Origin: Myxococcota bacterium
Lineage (GTDB): Bacteria; Myxococcota_A; UBA9160; SMWR01
Assembly: GCA_039030075.1 (NCBI GenBank)
Contig: JBCCEW010000034.1
Span: 1-54,197, forward strand
DNA length: 54,197 bases
Direction of reading: 5' to 3'
In this document: positions 15,834 through 24,160 of the stretch, in pieces
Numbering within the stretch: the stretch's first letter is position 1
Layout of the letters: each line of letters begins with the position of its first letter
Made by a program: the position numbers and the translations under genes
The notes under the pieces: generated by a model
The model's database searches: none
What the model saw: the letters and a program-made list of their open reading frames with translations, nothing else
What the model was told of the DNA's origin: nothing

Positions 15834-17573
15834 TCAGTTCGAAGCGCTCTCCTCGAAGAGCACGACGCAGTCCTTCCCCGCGTCCTTCGCCTGATAGAGC
15901 GCTCGGTCGGCTTCGTTGAAGAAGCGCTTCGGGTCGCCGTCGTAGAGCGCGACGCCGATCGAGACGGTCACGCCCAGGCCCTTCGGCTCGGGGATCCCCG
16001 GGTCGCGCACGCGCTCGGCGGCCATTTCGGATCGCAGCTTCTCGCCGAGCGCGACCGCGCCTGCTGCGTCGGTACGCGGAGCCAGGACAGCGAACTCCTC
16101 TCCGCCGTAGCGGGCGGGAAGGTCGGTCTCGCGCACGGTCTCGTTCAGCACCGCGGCGACGCTGCGTAGCACCTCGTCGCCGGCAGCATGGCCGTAGCGA
16201 TCGTTCAGCTTCTTGAAGTCGTCGATGTCGAGGAGCAGCAGCGCGAGCGGCTCCTCGTTGCGGTCCGCGCGCTTGATCTCGACGCGCAGGCGTTCCTGGA
16301 AGAACCGGTGGTTGTGCAGACGGGTCAGGCCGTCCGTGAACGAGAGCTGTTCCAGCATCTCGTTGTTGCGGTGGAGGTCTTCGTTCGCCCGGGTGAGGTC
16401 GGCGTTGGCCCGCTCGATCTGTTCCTGGTTGCGGCGGAGCTCTTCCTGGTTGCTTTGCAACCGGTCGACCATCGCATGGAGCGCGCGCGAGAGAACCCCG
16501 ATCTCGTCCTGGCCCTGCTCGCGAGGAATCTCGACATCGGTCTCCCCCTTCGCGATGCGACGGGCGACCTCGGAGAGCGCATGGATCGGCTGCACGATGG
16601 AGCGCGCGATCGCGCCCGCGATGATGCCGAACACCACGACGATGCCGAAGTTGATCGCGAGCACCTGGCGGATCACGTTGACGACCGGCGCGAACGCGAC
16701 TTCGTAGTCCTGCTCGATCGCGAGGGTCCAGTCGGGACGCTCGAGCCGCATGGCGGTGCCCACGACGTGATCGCCCTCGGGTGTCGTGTAGTCCTCGACG
16801 ACGGCCACCGAACCCAAGCTCGGCAGCGTGCGCTCGAAGGTGCCCCGCACCGGCGCGTCGGGGCTGCTCGCCAGCACGCGCGCATCGGGGCCCACCGCGT
16901 AGATCCGGAGGCTCGGGTCGAGATCGTCCGAGGCGAGCAGCGCCTCCACCGAGGCGATCGAAATCAGCGCGTGGATCGTGCCGAGGCGCTCGGTTTCCTT
17001 GCCGACGGGGGCGGTCACCACCTGAACCCGACCGGCTTCGCCACCGATGACTCCGCTGACCGTCGCGGCCGGTGCACGCGAGAGCCGCTCGAGAACGTCC
17101 TTGGGAATCCCAGCCACGTCCCCGACCCCGCCCCGACGACGACCCGATCCATCGAGAACGAAGAGTGCCTCGTACTGGGGGAAGCCCTCTTTCACGTAGG
17201 CGAGGTAGCGCTGCAGCTCACGCTGGGAGCGCTTGGTGCGCGATTCGATGCCCTGCACGACAGTTTCGCTGGCTGCGAAGGTGGCGACGTCGACCTGGCG
17301 CTGTCCGTACCAGTGATCGAGATTGCGCGCGGCCGTCTCGAGCAGCTCGGGGAAGCGCTCGTCGATCTTCGCGCGCAGGAAGGCTTCGGTGGAGCTCGTC
17401 GCGATCAAGGTGACCGCGGTGCCCGCGACGAGGGCCGCAGCGAAGACCGAGACGATGATGCGCGTCGAGAGGTTCGCGAACCCCAGACGCAGCGCCACGC
17501 GCCCGTCGCCTCCGGCTTTCGTCTGCTGATGCACGTCCCCGGCCAAGCGCAGGGCCCTCCCAACGCACCCCAT
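15834..17573 (-). CDS. membrane-bound diguanylate cyclase with Cache-like sensor, HAMP and GGDEF
   Basis: About 579 residues from ATG 17573; the frame stays open to 17690 but the extra residues are not family-like and the true start could also be slightly later. Order: membrane helix near 45-65, an extracytoplasmic region of about 260 residues of Cache type, a second membrane helix (FGIVVVFGIIAGAIARSIV), HAMP, a coiled coil, then GGDEF. The active-site loop is GGEEF (about 490-494) and an intact inhibitory site RETD sits five residues upstream, so it should make cyclic di-GMP and be product-inhibited. Its 3' end faces the SH3b lipoprotein gene. Confidence 0.9.
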   Translation of the reverse strand: MGCVGRALRLAGDVHQQTKAGGDGRVALRLGFANLSTRIIVSVFAAALVAGTAVTLIATSSTEAFLRAKIDERFPELLETAARNLDHWYGQRQVDVATFAASETVVQGIESRTKRSQRELQRYLAYVKEGFPQYEALFVLDGSGRRRGGVGDVAGIPKDVLERLSRAPAATVSGVIGGEAGRVQVVTAPVGKETERLGTIHALISIASVEALLASDDLDPSLRIYAVGPDARVLASSPDAPVRGTFERTLPSLGSVAVVEDYTTPEGDHVVGTAMRLERPDWTLAIEQDYEVAFAPVVNVIRQVLAINFGIVVVFGIIAGAIARSIVQPIHALSEVARRIAKGETDVEIPREQGQDEIGVLSRALHAMVDRLQSNQEELRRNQEQIERANADLTRANEDLHRNNEMLEQLSFTDGLTRLHNHRFFQERLRVEIKRADRNEEPLALLLLDIDDFKKLNDRYGHAAGDEVLRSVAAVLNETVRETDLPARYGGEEFAVLAPRTDAAGAVALGEKLRSEMAAERVRDPGIPEPKGLGVTVSIGVALYDGDPKRFFNEADRALYQAKDAGKDCVVLFEESASN

Positions 17574-17664
17574 CGGTCCGACGGCGAATCCACTTGAGGC
17601 GATTTCCGCAAGGAAAACCGGCACTTGGAACGCCGCCCCGCGCGCGTCAGGGACGCTCCTGGCG

Positions 17665-18156
17665 CTAGCGCCGACGCTGCCGGGTGACACGCGCGAGCTC
17701 GCGGTCGGTCTCCCGGCGCCGGACCGTCTGGCGCTTGTCGTAGAGGCGCTTGCCGCGGGCCAGGCCCAGCTCGACTTTCGCGCGCCCCTCCTTCCAGTAC
17801 AGCCGGAGCGGAATCAGCGTGAGGCCCTTCTCCGCCACCTTCCCCGCCAGGCGCCGAATCTCGCGTCGGTGCAGGAGCAGGCGGCGCTCGCGCTGGGGCT
17901 CCGGGTTGGCGCGGCCGGCCTGCTCGTAGGGGGAGATGTGCAGGCTCAGCAGGAACGCCTCGCCGCCTCGGATGATCGCGTAGGCGTCCCCGAGGTTCGC
18001 ACGGCCCTCACGGAGCGACTTCACCTCCGGACCGAGCAACTGCATGCCCGCCTCGACGGTCTCGAGGATCTCGTACTCGAAGCGGGCACGGCGGTTGGTC
18101 GCGATGACGTCGCCACCGCCCGCCTTGTCCTTCTTCGACTTCCCCGACTTCGCCAT
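17665..18156 (-). CDS. smpB: SsrA-binding protein SmpB
   Basis: 163 residues, the usual SmpB length. It binds the tRNA-like domain of tmRNA and delivers it to stalled ribosomes. Visible family signatures: NRRARFEYEILETVEAGMQL, GPEVKSLREGRANLGDAYA, HISPYEQAG, and the basic C-terminal tail starting GLARGKRLYDKRQTVRRR. The cognate tmRNA gene is in this window at 1490-1856. Upstream of it on the same strand is panD, and the diguanylate cyclase lies downstream. Confidence 0.97.
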   Translation of the reverse strand: MAKSGKSKKDKAGGGDVIATNRRARFEYEILETVEAGMQLLGPEVKSLREGRANLGDAYAIIRGGEAFLLSLHISPYEQAGRANPEPQRERRLLLHRREIRRLAGKVAEKGLTLIPLRLYWKEGRAKVELGLARGKRLYDKRQTVRRRETDRELARVTRQRRR

Positions 18157-18214
18157 GGCGGCGAAGAGTAGCGTCGCCCCCCAGGCGCGGGGGCGGACGC
18201 TGCGACCTCGGGGG

Positions 18215-18598
18215 TCAGCTCGGGAGCTTCACCGGCGACGGACCCGCGATCTCGCGCGCGACGTTCCGGTGGTCGACGAAGACGCGGATGCCCTCGAAGT
18301 CCCGGCACTTCTCGTCCTCGACCTGGACGTAGCTGCAGATGATCACGAGATCGTGGGGCTTCACGAGGTGCGCCGCGGCGCCGTTGATGCAGATCTCGCC
18401 GGACCCCCGCTCGCCCTCGATGACGTAGGTCTGAAGACGAGCGCCGTTGGTCACGTCGAGCACGTCGACCTGCTCGTAGGGCAGGATGTCGGCCGCCTCG
18501 ATCAGGTTCGGATCGATCGTGATGCTGCCTTCGTACTCGACGTTGGCCTCGGTCACGGTGGCACGGTGGATCTTGGACTTGAGCATGGTGCGGATCAT
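18215..18598 (-). CDS. panD: aspartate 1-decarboxylase PanD
   Basis: 127 residues from ATG 18598, which matches the family N-terminus ([16 protein letters not shown]) and has AGGAG upstream. It makes beta-alanine from aspartate for pantothenate. The self-cleavage site is the canonical Gly24-Ser25 in EYEGSITID; Ser25 becomes the pyruvoyl cofactor. Lys9 and Arg-containing IHRATVT are conserved. Third gene of a panB-panC-panD operon; it starts 14 bases after the panC stop codon. Confidence 0.96.
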   Translation of the reverse strand: MIRTMLKSKIHRATVTEANVEYEGSITIDPNLIEAADILPYEQVDVLDVTNGARLQTYVIEGERGSGEICINGAAAHLVKPHDLVIICSYVQVEDEKCRDFEGIRVFVDHRNVAREIAGPSPVKLPS

Positions 18599-18612
18599 GA
18601 GGGGTCTCCTCG

Positions 18613-19497
18613 TCACGCCTGCGCGAGCAGGACGCGGTTGTCGATGAGTCGAACGGTGTGCCGCTGTTCCGCGGGCGGAACGGCGGGATGCATGAAGACG
18701 GCCAGGGCCAGGAGCGTCGGTCCGTCGAGTGTGGTGGGTGCAGGTGACAGGTCGTCGGGGTGGCGGAGCTCGGCGTAGTCGAGTTCGCCGCGAGGCGCCT
18801 TCGCCACCTCGGCACGCACGGTGGCGAGCAGGCGAGCGCCGTCGCGCTCCCCCGCCGCCACGGCGGCCTCGGCCGCGTCCAGTGCCCGGGAGAGCACGAG
18901 CGCCTGGCTGCGCGCCTCGGCGTCGAGGTTCAGGTTGCGGCTCGAGAGCGCCAGCCCATCGGCCTCGCGCACCGTCGGTGCGCCCACCACCTCGACGTCG
19001 AAGCAGAGGTCGCGGGCCATCCGGCGGATCAGGGCGAGTTGCTGGAAGTCCTTCTGACCGAACACCGCGACGTGCGGCTTCGCGACCAGGAAGAGCTTGG
19101 CCACGATCGTCGTGACCCCACGGAAGTGGCCGGGCCGAGAGGCCCCGCAGAGCGGCCGGGACAACGCCTCCACCTCGACGAAGGTGTCGGCGCCTTCCGG
19201 ATACATCTCAGCGGCGTCGGGCAGGAAAACGAGATCCACGCCGGCCTCCCGACACGCCGCGAGATCACTCTCGAGGGTGCGCGGGTAGCCGTCGAGGTCC
19301 TTCGGATCGTTGAACTGGGTGGGGTTCACGAAGATCGACACCCAGACCTGGTCGGACCGCTCCCGGGCGGACCGCACGAGGGAGAGGTGTCCCTCGTGCA
19401 GTGCACCCATCGTCGGCACCAGGCCGATCCGCTGCCCAGCGGCGCGCACGGCATCGGCGCGCGCCTGCAGCGCTCGAACGCTCTCGATGCGTTCCAC
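18613..19497 (-). CDS. panC: pantothenate synthetase PanC
   Basis: 294 residues. It ligates pantoate and beta-alanine using ATP. Signature motifs: [10 protein letters not shown] (28-37, the nucleotidyltransferase HIGH-type motif), [15 protein letters not shown], and LALSSRN (KMSKS-like loop region). Start ATG at 19497 lies 9 bases after the panB stop, so panB, panC and panD form one transcript on the minus strand. Confidence 0.97.
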   Translation of the reverse strand: MERIESVRALQARADAVRAAGQRIGLVPTMGALHEGHLSLVRSARERSDQVWVSIFVNPTQFNDPKDLDGYPRTLESDLAACREAGVDLVFLPDAAEMYPEGADTFVEVEALSRPLCGASRPGHFRGVTTIVAKLFLVAKPHVAVFGQKDFQQLALIRRMARDLCFDVEVVGAPTVREADGLALSSRNLNLDAEARSQALVLSRALDAAEAAVAAGERDGARLLATVRAEVAKAPRGELDYAELRHPDDLSPAPTTLDGPTLLALAVFMHPAVPPAEQRHTVRLIDNRVLLAQA

Positions 19498-19506
19498 CCT
19501 TCGGAC

Positions 19507-20334
19507 CTAGCGGTACGAGTGCTCGGCGTCGGGGAACTTGCGCTCCCGGACTTCCTCGGCGAAGCGTCGCGCGGCCTGGGCCACGGTGACCCCGACCCCG
19601 GCGTACTGCTTCACGAAGCTGGGCGTCCAGTCCGAGAGGCCGAGCATGTCGTGCATCACGAGCACCTGGCCGTCGCACTCGACACCCGCGCCGATTCCGA
19701 TCGTCGGGATCTCGAGCGCCTGGGTCACGGCGCGCGCCAGCTCGGCGGGCATGCCCTCGAGCACGACCGCGAACGCTCCGGCTTCCTGCACCGCGTGGGC
19801 GTCGGCGATGACGCGCTCGGCGCTGTCCTCGGTGCGACCCTGCACGCGATGGCCCCCCATGCGATGGATCGCCTGGGGCGTGAGGCCGACGTGCCCCATC
19901 ACCGGAATCTCGGCCGCGACGATGCGCTCGATGGTCGTGGCGACGTTGGTGCCGCCCTCGAGCTTCACGGCCTGGGCCGCGCCCTCCTTCACGCAGCGAA
20001 CCGCGCTGCGCAGCGCGTCTTCGGACGAGATCTGGTAGCTGCCGAACGGAAGGTCGGCGACGACCAGGGCGCGCGAGGCACCGCGGGCGACGAGCCGGGT
20101 GTGATAGATCATCTCGTCGAGGCTGACCGGGAGCGTGGTGTCCTGGCCTTGCACGACATTGCCGAGGGAATCACCGACGAGCAGGACGTCGATGCCAGCG
20201 GCATCGAAGATACGGGCGAAGGTGAAATCGTAGGCGGTGAGCATCGTGATCGGCTCGCCGCGCTCCTTCGCGCGCTGGAGGGACGGAGCGGTCACGCGGC
20301 GTTCGCGTGCCGATTTCAGGGTGACGGTGGACAT
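19507..20334 (-). CDS. panB: 3-methyl-2-oxobutanoate hydroxymethyltransferase PanB
   Basis: 275 residues, first committed enzyme of pantothenate synthesis (ketopantoate from ketoisovalerate and methylene-THF). Signatures: MLTAYDFTFARIFDAAGIDV with the metal-ligand Asp residues, VGDSLGNVVQG, DLPFGSYQ, KLEGG, GHVGLTPQ and GIGAGVECDGQVLVMHD. ATG 20334 is preceded by GGGAGG. The gene begins only 39 bases after a strong intrinsic terminator in its leader (20374-20417), so expression probably depends on read-through. Confidence 0.97.
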   Translation of the reverse strand: MSTVTLKSARERRVTAPSLQRAKERGEPITMLTAYDFTFARIFDAAGIDVLLVGDSLGNVVQGQDTTLPVSLDEMIYHTRLVARGASRALVVADLPFGSYQISSEDALRSAVRCVKEGAAQAVKLEGGTNVATTIERIVAAEIPVMGHVGLTPQAIHRMGGHRVQGRTEDSAERVIADAHAVQEAGAFAVVLEGMPAELARAVTQALEIPTIGIGAGVECDGQVLVMHDMLGLSDWTPSFVKQYAGVGVTVAQAARRFAEEVRERKFPDAEHSYR

Positions 20335-20373
20335 GGGGTCCTCCCATCTCGACCTGATTTGTCACCGGCTCCA

Positions 20374-20417
20374 AGAAAACAAAAACGCGCCATCCCGGAT
20401 GGAATTCCGGAGGCGCG
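20374..20417 (-). terminator. intrinsic terminator in the panB leader (candidate attenuator)
   Basis: On the minus strand: stem CGCGCC/GGCGCG closing an inner CCGG/CCGG helix, immediately followed by TTTTTGTTTT. This is the clearest intrinsic terminator on this strand in the window. It lies 39 bases before the panB ATG, with too little room after it for another promoter. It may end a leader RNA or control read-through into panBCD. Confidence 0.8.
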
Positions 20418-20624
20418 GCTGACTCGTGCCGTGAGTGTCCGTTCGTGTGCGCCCGGACACCGGTAGCGCGAGTTCGCCTGCTGCTGCCCCCGTCTCGGTC
20501 CCGGGAGGATCCGAGCGTGCACTGGGCTGGGCGAGGCGTGTCTTCGGTTTCCTGGCGCACAGCGCTCAGGACGGGGGTTTTGGCCCTTCGATGAAGATCG
20601 CAACTTGCGATTCCTCTCTGAGCC
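20418..20624 (-). ncRNA. long leader RNA of the pan operon (possible cis-regulator or small RNA)
   Basis: If transcription starts about 7 nt after the promoter at 20631-20660, some 205 nt precede the terminator hairpin. No credible ORF is present. The leader has two clear hairpins: GTGTCCG/CGGACAC at 20435-20460 and ATCGC/GCGAT at 20597-20611. A pan RNA motif is known upstream of pantothenate genes in some bacteria including Deltaproteobacteria, but I could not confirm that this sequence matches it. It could also be a free-standing small RNA. Confidence 0.45.
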
Positions 20625-20630
20625 GCAGAA

Positions 20631-20660
20631 AGGATAGACCCCGTTTTTCCTCAGGGTCAA
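20631..20660 (-). promoter_or_regulatory. candidate sigma-70 promoter for the panBCD leader
   Basis: Read on the minus strand: -35 TTGACC (20660-20655), 18-nt spacer, -10 TATCCT (20636-20631). It sits in the 454-base gap between the ksgA-linked small ORF and panB, about 300 nt upstream of panB. Apart from this promoter, the leader and the terminator I see nothing else in that gap. Confidence 0.6.
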
Positions 20661-20788
20661 GAAAAGGAATCCCCCCGTGGGGGAGAACCTGTTTCAGCGT
20701 TTCGACGGGGAACGAGCGCTGGAAATTCGCTCTGTTCGGGCGGCTCCTGCGAATCGGCCCGCTGCCCCAGAACCGCCACGGGCGCCGC

Positions 20789-21049
20789 TCAGGGCTCCAG
20801 GAGCGCGCGAATCGCAGGCGGGAGATAGCGCTCCTCCAGGGCCGGCCCGGCGTGGGCGCGCAGGCCCTCGACGAGCGCGTCCACCTGCCGCGCGGCGGGC
20901 TCGCCGGCGACCAGGACCACCCAGATCTCACCGCGTACGCGGCAGACGCCGCTCGTCGGCGGCGCGTCGGGAGGGCCGGCCGCCCGTACTTCCAGCCCGA
21001 ACTCCCCGGCGAGCTCCCGCAACGCGACGAGACACTCCTCGGGGCTCAC
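20789..21049 (-). CDS. small conserved hypothetical protein downstream of ksgA
   Basis: 86 residues, soluble, about pI-neutral. It begins VSPEECLVALRELAGEFGLEVR and has a central strand pair (GVCRVRGEIWVVLVAGE) followed by helices (QVDALVEGLRAHAG; LEERYLPPAIRALLEP). GTG 21049 overlaps the ksgA stop as GTGA, and codon use is like its neighbours, so I regard it as real. I do not recognise a function. It is the last gene of the dksA-like/tsaD/ksgA string. Confidence 0.6.
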   Translation of the reverse strand: MSPEECLVALRELAGEFGLEVRAAGPPDAPPTSGVCRVRGEIWVVLVAGEPAARQVDALVEGLRAHAGPALEERYLPPAIRALLEP

Positions 21050-21888
21050 GCGGACCACTCCGCCAGGCTCCGGGTCAACGCGACGAACGCCTCCGGAGCC
21101 AACGTCTCCGCACGCGCACCCGCGTCGACGCCCGCGCGAGCGCACACCTCGGCGAGCACCGCCGCCGACCCGAGACCGCCCCCCCGAAGCGCGTTCGCGA
21201 GCGTCTTGCGACGCTGGCCGAAGGCGGCGCGAACGACGCGCTCCACCTGACGCAGGGAAGTGTCTCCCAGCACAGCGCTCGGTCGCGGGACGATCCGCAC
21301 GAAACGCGATGCGACCTGGGGAGCGGGAAAGAAGGCCCCACCGCCGAGATCGCGCACGCGCTCCACGTCGACACAGAGGGCGTGCAGCACCGCCAAGGAC
21401 CCGTAGTCGCGCCCCCCCGGCGGCGCCGCGATGCGCTCGGCCACATCCCGCTGCAACATCACCGACCAGTCGCGGAGTCGGTCGCGGAGATCGAGCAACA
21501 CGCGCAGGATCGGGCCCGATACCGAGTAGGGAAGGTTCGCGACGACCCGCACGGCGGCTTCGCGACGGACGAGCCCGGTCCAATCGACGCGCAGGGCATC
21601 CTGGTGCAGCAGCTCCACGTTGTCGGGGAGCAGCGCTTCGGCCGCGAGGGCGCGCACCAGTCCCCCGTCGATCTCGATCGTCACGACGCGTCGTGCGCGT
21701 GCGGCGAGGGCCCGCGTGAGCACGCCCAACCCGGTGCCCACTTCGATCACGACGTCGTCGGGTTCCACGCCGGCGGCGTCGACCAGCGCGTCCGCCAGCG
21801 CGGCGTCGCAGAGAAAGTTCTGCCCGCGGTCCTTGTGGAGCACCAGCTCATGGCGCTTCAGGATCTCGCGGATCTCGTCGGCCTTCAC
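21046..21888 (-). CDS. ksgA: 16S rRNA (adenine-N6,N6)-dimethyltransferase KsgA/RsmA
   Basis: 280 residues. It dimethylates two adjacent adenosines in helix 45 of 16S rRNA. Signatures: HKDRGQNFLCD at the N-terminus, SAM-binding VIEVGTGLGVLTRAL, and the catalytic motif IV NLPY (VVANLPYSVSGPIL), followed by FFPAPQVASRFVRI. GTG 21888 overlaps the tsaD stop (GTGA); there is no upstream ATG that fits the family. Translationally coupled to tsaD and to the small ORF after it. Confidence 0.95.
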   Translation of the reverse strand: MKADEIREILKRHELVLHKDRGQNFLCDAALADALVDAAGVEPDDVVIEVGTGLGVLTRALAARARRVVTIEIDGGLVRALAAEALLPDNVELLHQDALRVDWTGLVRREAAVRVVANLPYSVSGPILRVLLDLRDRLRDWSVMLQRDVAERIAAPPGGRDYGSLAVLHALCVDVERVRDLGGGAFFPAPQVASRFVRIVPRPSAVLGDTSLRQVERVVRAAFGQRRKTLANALRGGGLGSAAVLAEVCARAGVDAGARAETLAPEAFVALTRSLAEWSA

Positions 21889-22943
21889 CCGGAACTCGCG
21901 CCCTGCCAGGGTGCGGTGCCGAGCGGGACCCGCGAGAAGGAGTTCAGGGCGAAGCCGTGGTGCTCTCCGCGTGCCAGGAGGCGCGCCCCGGCGGCGGCGA
22001 TCATGGCGGCGTTGTCGGTGCAGAGCGAGAGCGGCGGGAACACGGCGCGAAAGCCGGCGTCGTCCCCCGCGGCAGCCAACGCCTCGCGCAAGCGGCGATT
22101 CGCCGCGACGCCCCCCACCACCGCGACCTGGTCGAGCTCGGTCTGGGATGCCGCGCGACGCGTGCGGGCGACCAGCACGTCCACCGCAGCGGCTTCGAAG
22201 GAGGCCGCCAGGTCGGCGCGCACGTCGTCGGTGAGCGGACGCTGACGTTCGACCTCGAGCGCGACCGCGGTCTTGAGACCGCTGTAGGAGAAGTCGAGGC
22301 CGGGACGATCGAGCAGCGGCCGCGGGAACGAGAACGCGTCGGTGCTTCCTTGCTCCGCCAGCCGCGAGACGGCCGGCCCGCCGGGATAGGGGAGATCGAG
22401 GAGCGCGGCGACCTTGTCGAAGGCCTCGCCGACCGCGTCGTCCCGGGTCTCGCCGAGGAGCTCGGGCTCGGCGTCGTCGATGCGGTAGAGCGCCGTGTGC
22501 CCGCCCGAGACGACCAGTCCCAGATAGGGCAGCGCGAGGTCCGGGTCCGCGAGCTCCGCCGACGCGAGATGCCCCGACAGATGGTGCACGCCGACGAGCG
22601 GAACGCCGAGCCGATACGCGAGCGCCTTGCCGAAGGACAGGCCGACGAGCAGCGAGCCCACGAGCCCCGGGCCCGCGGTCACCGCGACGCCGTTCAGCAT
22701 GTCGCTTTCGATCTCGGCCTCGCGGAGGGCACGCTCGACGACGCCGGAGACGGCGGCGAGGTGGTCCCGCGACGCGAGCTCGGGCACGACCCCGCCGTAG
22801 GGGCGATGGACGTCTTCCTGACCGTGGATGCAACTCGACGCGATCGTGCGACCGTCGCGCACGACGGCCGCGGCCATCTCGTCGCAGGAACTCTCGATCC
22901 CGAGCACCCAACGCATCGGATGCCGACCCGAAGCGTCGGGCAT
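21885..22943 (-). CDS. tsaD: tRNA N6-threonylcarbamoyladenosine transferase TsaD
   Basis: 352 residues. With TsaB and TsaE it transfers threonylcarbamoyl to A37 of ANN-decoding tRNAs. The ASKHA motifs are present: LGIESSCDE (about 14-22), GPGLVGSLLVG, the metal-binding H121-LSG-H125, VVSGGHTALY, VVGGVAANRRLRE and CTDNAAMIAAAG. ATG 22943 is 3 bases after the dksA-like stop; a second in-frame ATG at 22916 matches the usual N-terminus better and may be the true start. Confidence 0.95.
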   Translation of the reverse strand: MPDASGRHPMRWVLGIESSCDEMAAAVVRDGRTIASSCIHGQEDVHRPYGGVVPELASRDHLAAVSGVVERALREAEIESDMLNGVAVTAGPGLVGSLLVGLSFGKALAYRLGVPLVGVHHLSGHLASAELADPDLALPYLGLVVSGGHTALYRIDDAEPELLGETRDDAVGEAFDKVAALLDLPYPGGPAVSRLAEQGSTDAFSFPRPLLDRPGLDFSYSGLKTAVALEVERQRPLTDDVRADLAASFEAAAVDVLVARTRRAASQTELDQVAVVGGVAANRRLREALAAAGDDAGFRAVFPPLSLCTDNAAMIAAAGARLLARGEHHGFALNSFSRVPLGTAPWQGASSG

Positions 22944-22946
22944 GAC

Positions 22947-23312
22947 TCAGCCGGTTCGACGCTCGAGCTTTTCCTGCTCCGACTTGCACTCGATGCAGAG
23001 CTCGGCGACGGGGCGAGCCTTGAGACGAGCGACGCCGATGGCCTCGCCACAGGACATGCACTCTCCGTACTCGCCGTCCTCGATCTTCTTCAGCGCCTCG
23101 TCGATCTTCGAGAGCAGGCCCTGCTCGCGTTCGCGGAGGCGTCCAGCGAACTGGAGGCTCACCTCGGACGAGGCGATGTCCATTTCATCGGGAAAGTCAT
23201 CGGGATCGACGTGGATGTCCCCGGACAACGTCTTCTTGGTGTTGCCGACGATCTGTTCACGCTGCTCGGTCAACAGCTTCTTGAACTTCTGCAAGTCCCG
23301 CTTGTTCAACAC
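22947..23312 (-). CDS. dksA: DksA/TraR family zinc-finger transcription factor
   Basis: 121 residues. Coiled-coil N-terminal half with the DksA tip motif DEMDIA (Asp42, Asp45, Ala47), which reaches into the RNA polymerase secondary channel and works with ppGpp. The C-terminal zinc site has four cysteines: Cys85, Cys88, Cys106 and Cys109. ATG 23312 begins 66 bases after cpoB. Full DksA function (rather than a TraR-like homologue) is likely because tip residues and all four Cys are intact. Confidence 0.9.
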   Translation of the reverse strand: MLNKRDLQKFKKLLTEQREQIVGNTKKTLSGDIHVDPDDFPDEMDIASSEVSLQFAGRLREREQGLLSKIDEALKKIEDGEYGECMSCGEAIGVARLKARPVAELCIECKSEQEKLERRTG

Positions 23313-23378
23313 GACCCCCCATGAGCCACGTGTGCGGCTCCACTCTGGTTGTCCGCGTCCCGCCCGCGGAGATTGCGA

Positions 23379-24149
23379 TCAGCCGGCCCCGAGAAGCTCG
23401 AGCTGGCGCTTCGCTTCGGGCACGCGAGCCGAATCCGGGTAGTCGCGCATGACCTTCTCGAACGCATTGCCCGCAGCCGTGCCGTGCCCCATCCGCAGCA
23501 GCGCTTCGCCTTGTCGGTAGAGCGCGTCGGCGGCTTTATTGCCCGTCGGGTACTGACGAGCCACGTCATCGAACCGCAGAACGGCTGCGGAATAGTTGCC
23601 CTGCTTGAAGTAGCAGTCGGCCAGCCAGTAGGTTGCATCGTCGGCATAATCCGAAGCCGGATAAGTTTGCAAGAACTTCCCGAAGCGGTCAACACAGCCC
23701 GCCGCGTCTCCGGACCGCCACTTTGCGTAGGCATCCCGGTAGCTCTGGACCTCTTCGGACACGGGCTCCGACGGGGAATCGCCCCCCTGGCCCGGTGACT
23801 CGGGCCCCGGCTGCGCCTGGGAAGCGCCCAGGTTCGCCTCGCGGCGCGCCGCCCGCGCCTCCTCGAGCGCCTGCTTCGCCTGGCGCTCCATCACCTCGAG
23901 CCGACCGTTCAACGCATCGAGGTCGCGCTGTAGCGACGTCACCTGGGAGCCCAGATCGGCCAGGCGATCCCGATCGCCGGGTCCACCCCCGCCACCCGAC
24001 TTCTCGAGGTCGGTCACGCGATTCTGGAGCTTGCGCAGCTCGGCTGGCGTCGCGCAGGCCACCGACAAGAGCGCGACCGCTCCGAGAGCGATCGCCAGCA
24101 CGCGCGCGTGCCGCTTTGCCGTGGACTTTCCTGCCGTGTGTTCGTGCAT
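23379..24149 (-). CDS. cpoB: Tol-Pal system protein CpoB/YbgF
   Basis: 256 residues. N-terminal hydrophobic segment ends in LLSVAC (Cys32), a plausible lipobox, unlike the soluble E. coli protein. A trimer-forming coiled coil follows (LRKLQNRVTDLEK; LGSQVTSLQRDLDALNGRLEVM), then a Pro/Gln/Ser linker and three TPR-like repeats (DYADDATYWLADCYFKQGNY; NKAADALYRQGEALLRMGHG). It couples outer-membrane constriction to peptidoglycan synthesis. It directly follows tolB; the pal gene expected between them is absent. Confidence 0.9.
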   Translation of the reverse strand: MHEHTAGKSTAKRHARVLAIALGAVALLSVACATPAELRKLQNRVTDLEKSGGGGGPGDRDRLADLGSQVTSLQRDLDALNGRLEVMERQAKQALEEARAARREANLGASQAQPGPESPGQGGDSPSEPVSEEVQSYRDAYAKWRSGDAAGCVDRFGKFLQTYPASDYADDATYWLADCYFKQGNYSAAVLRFDDVARQYPTGNKAADALYRQGEALLRMGHGTAAGNAFEKVMRDYPDSARVPEAKRQLELLGAG

Positions 24150-24160
24150 GCCTTCCCCCC

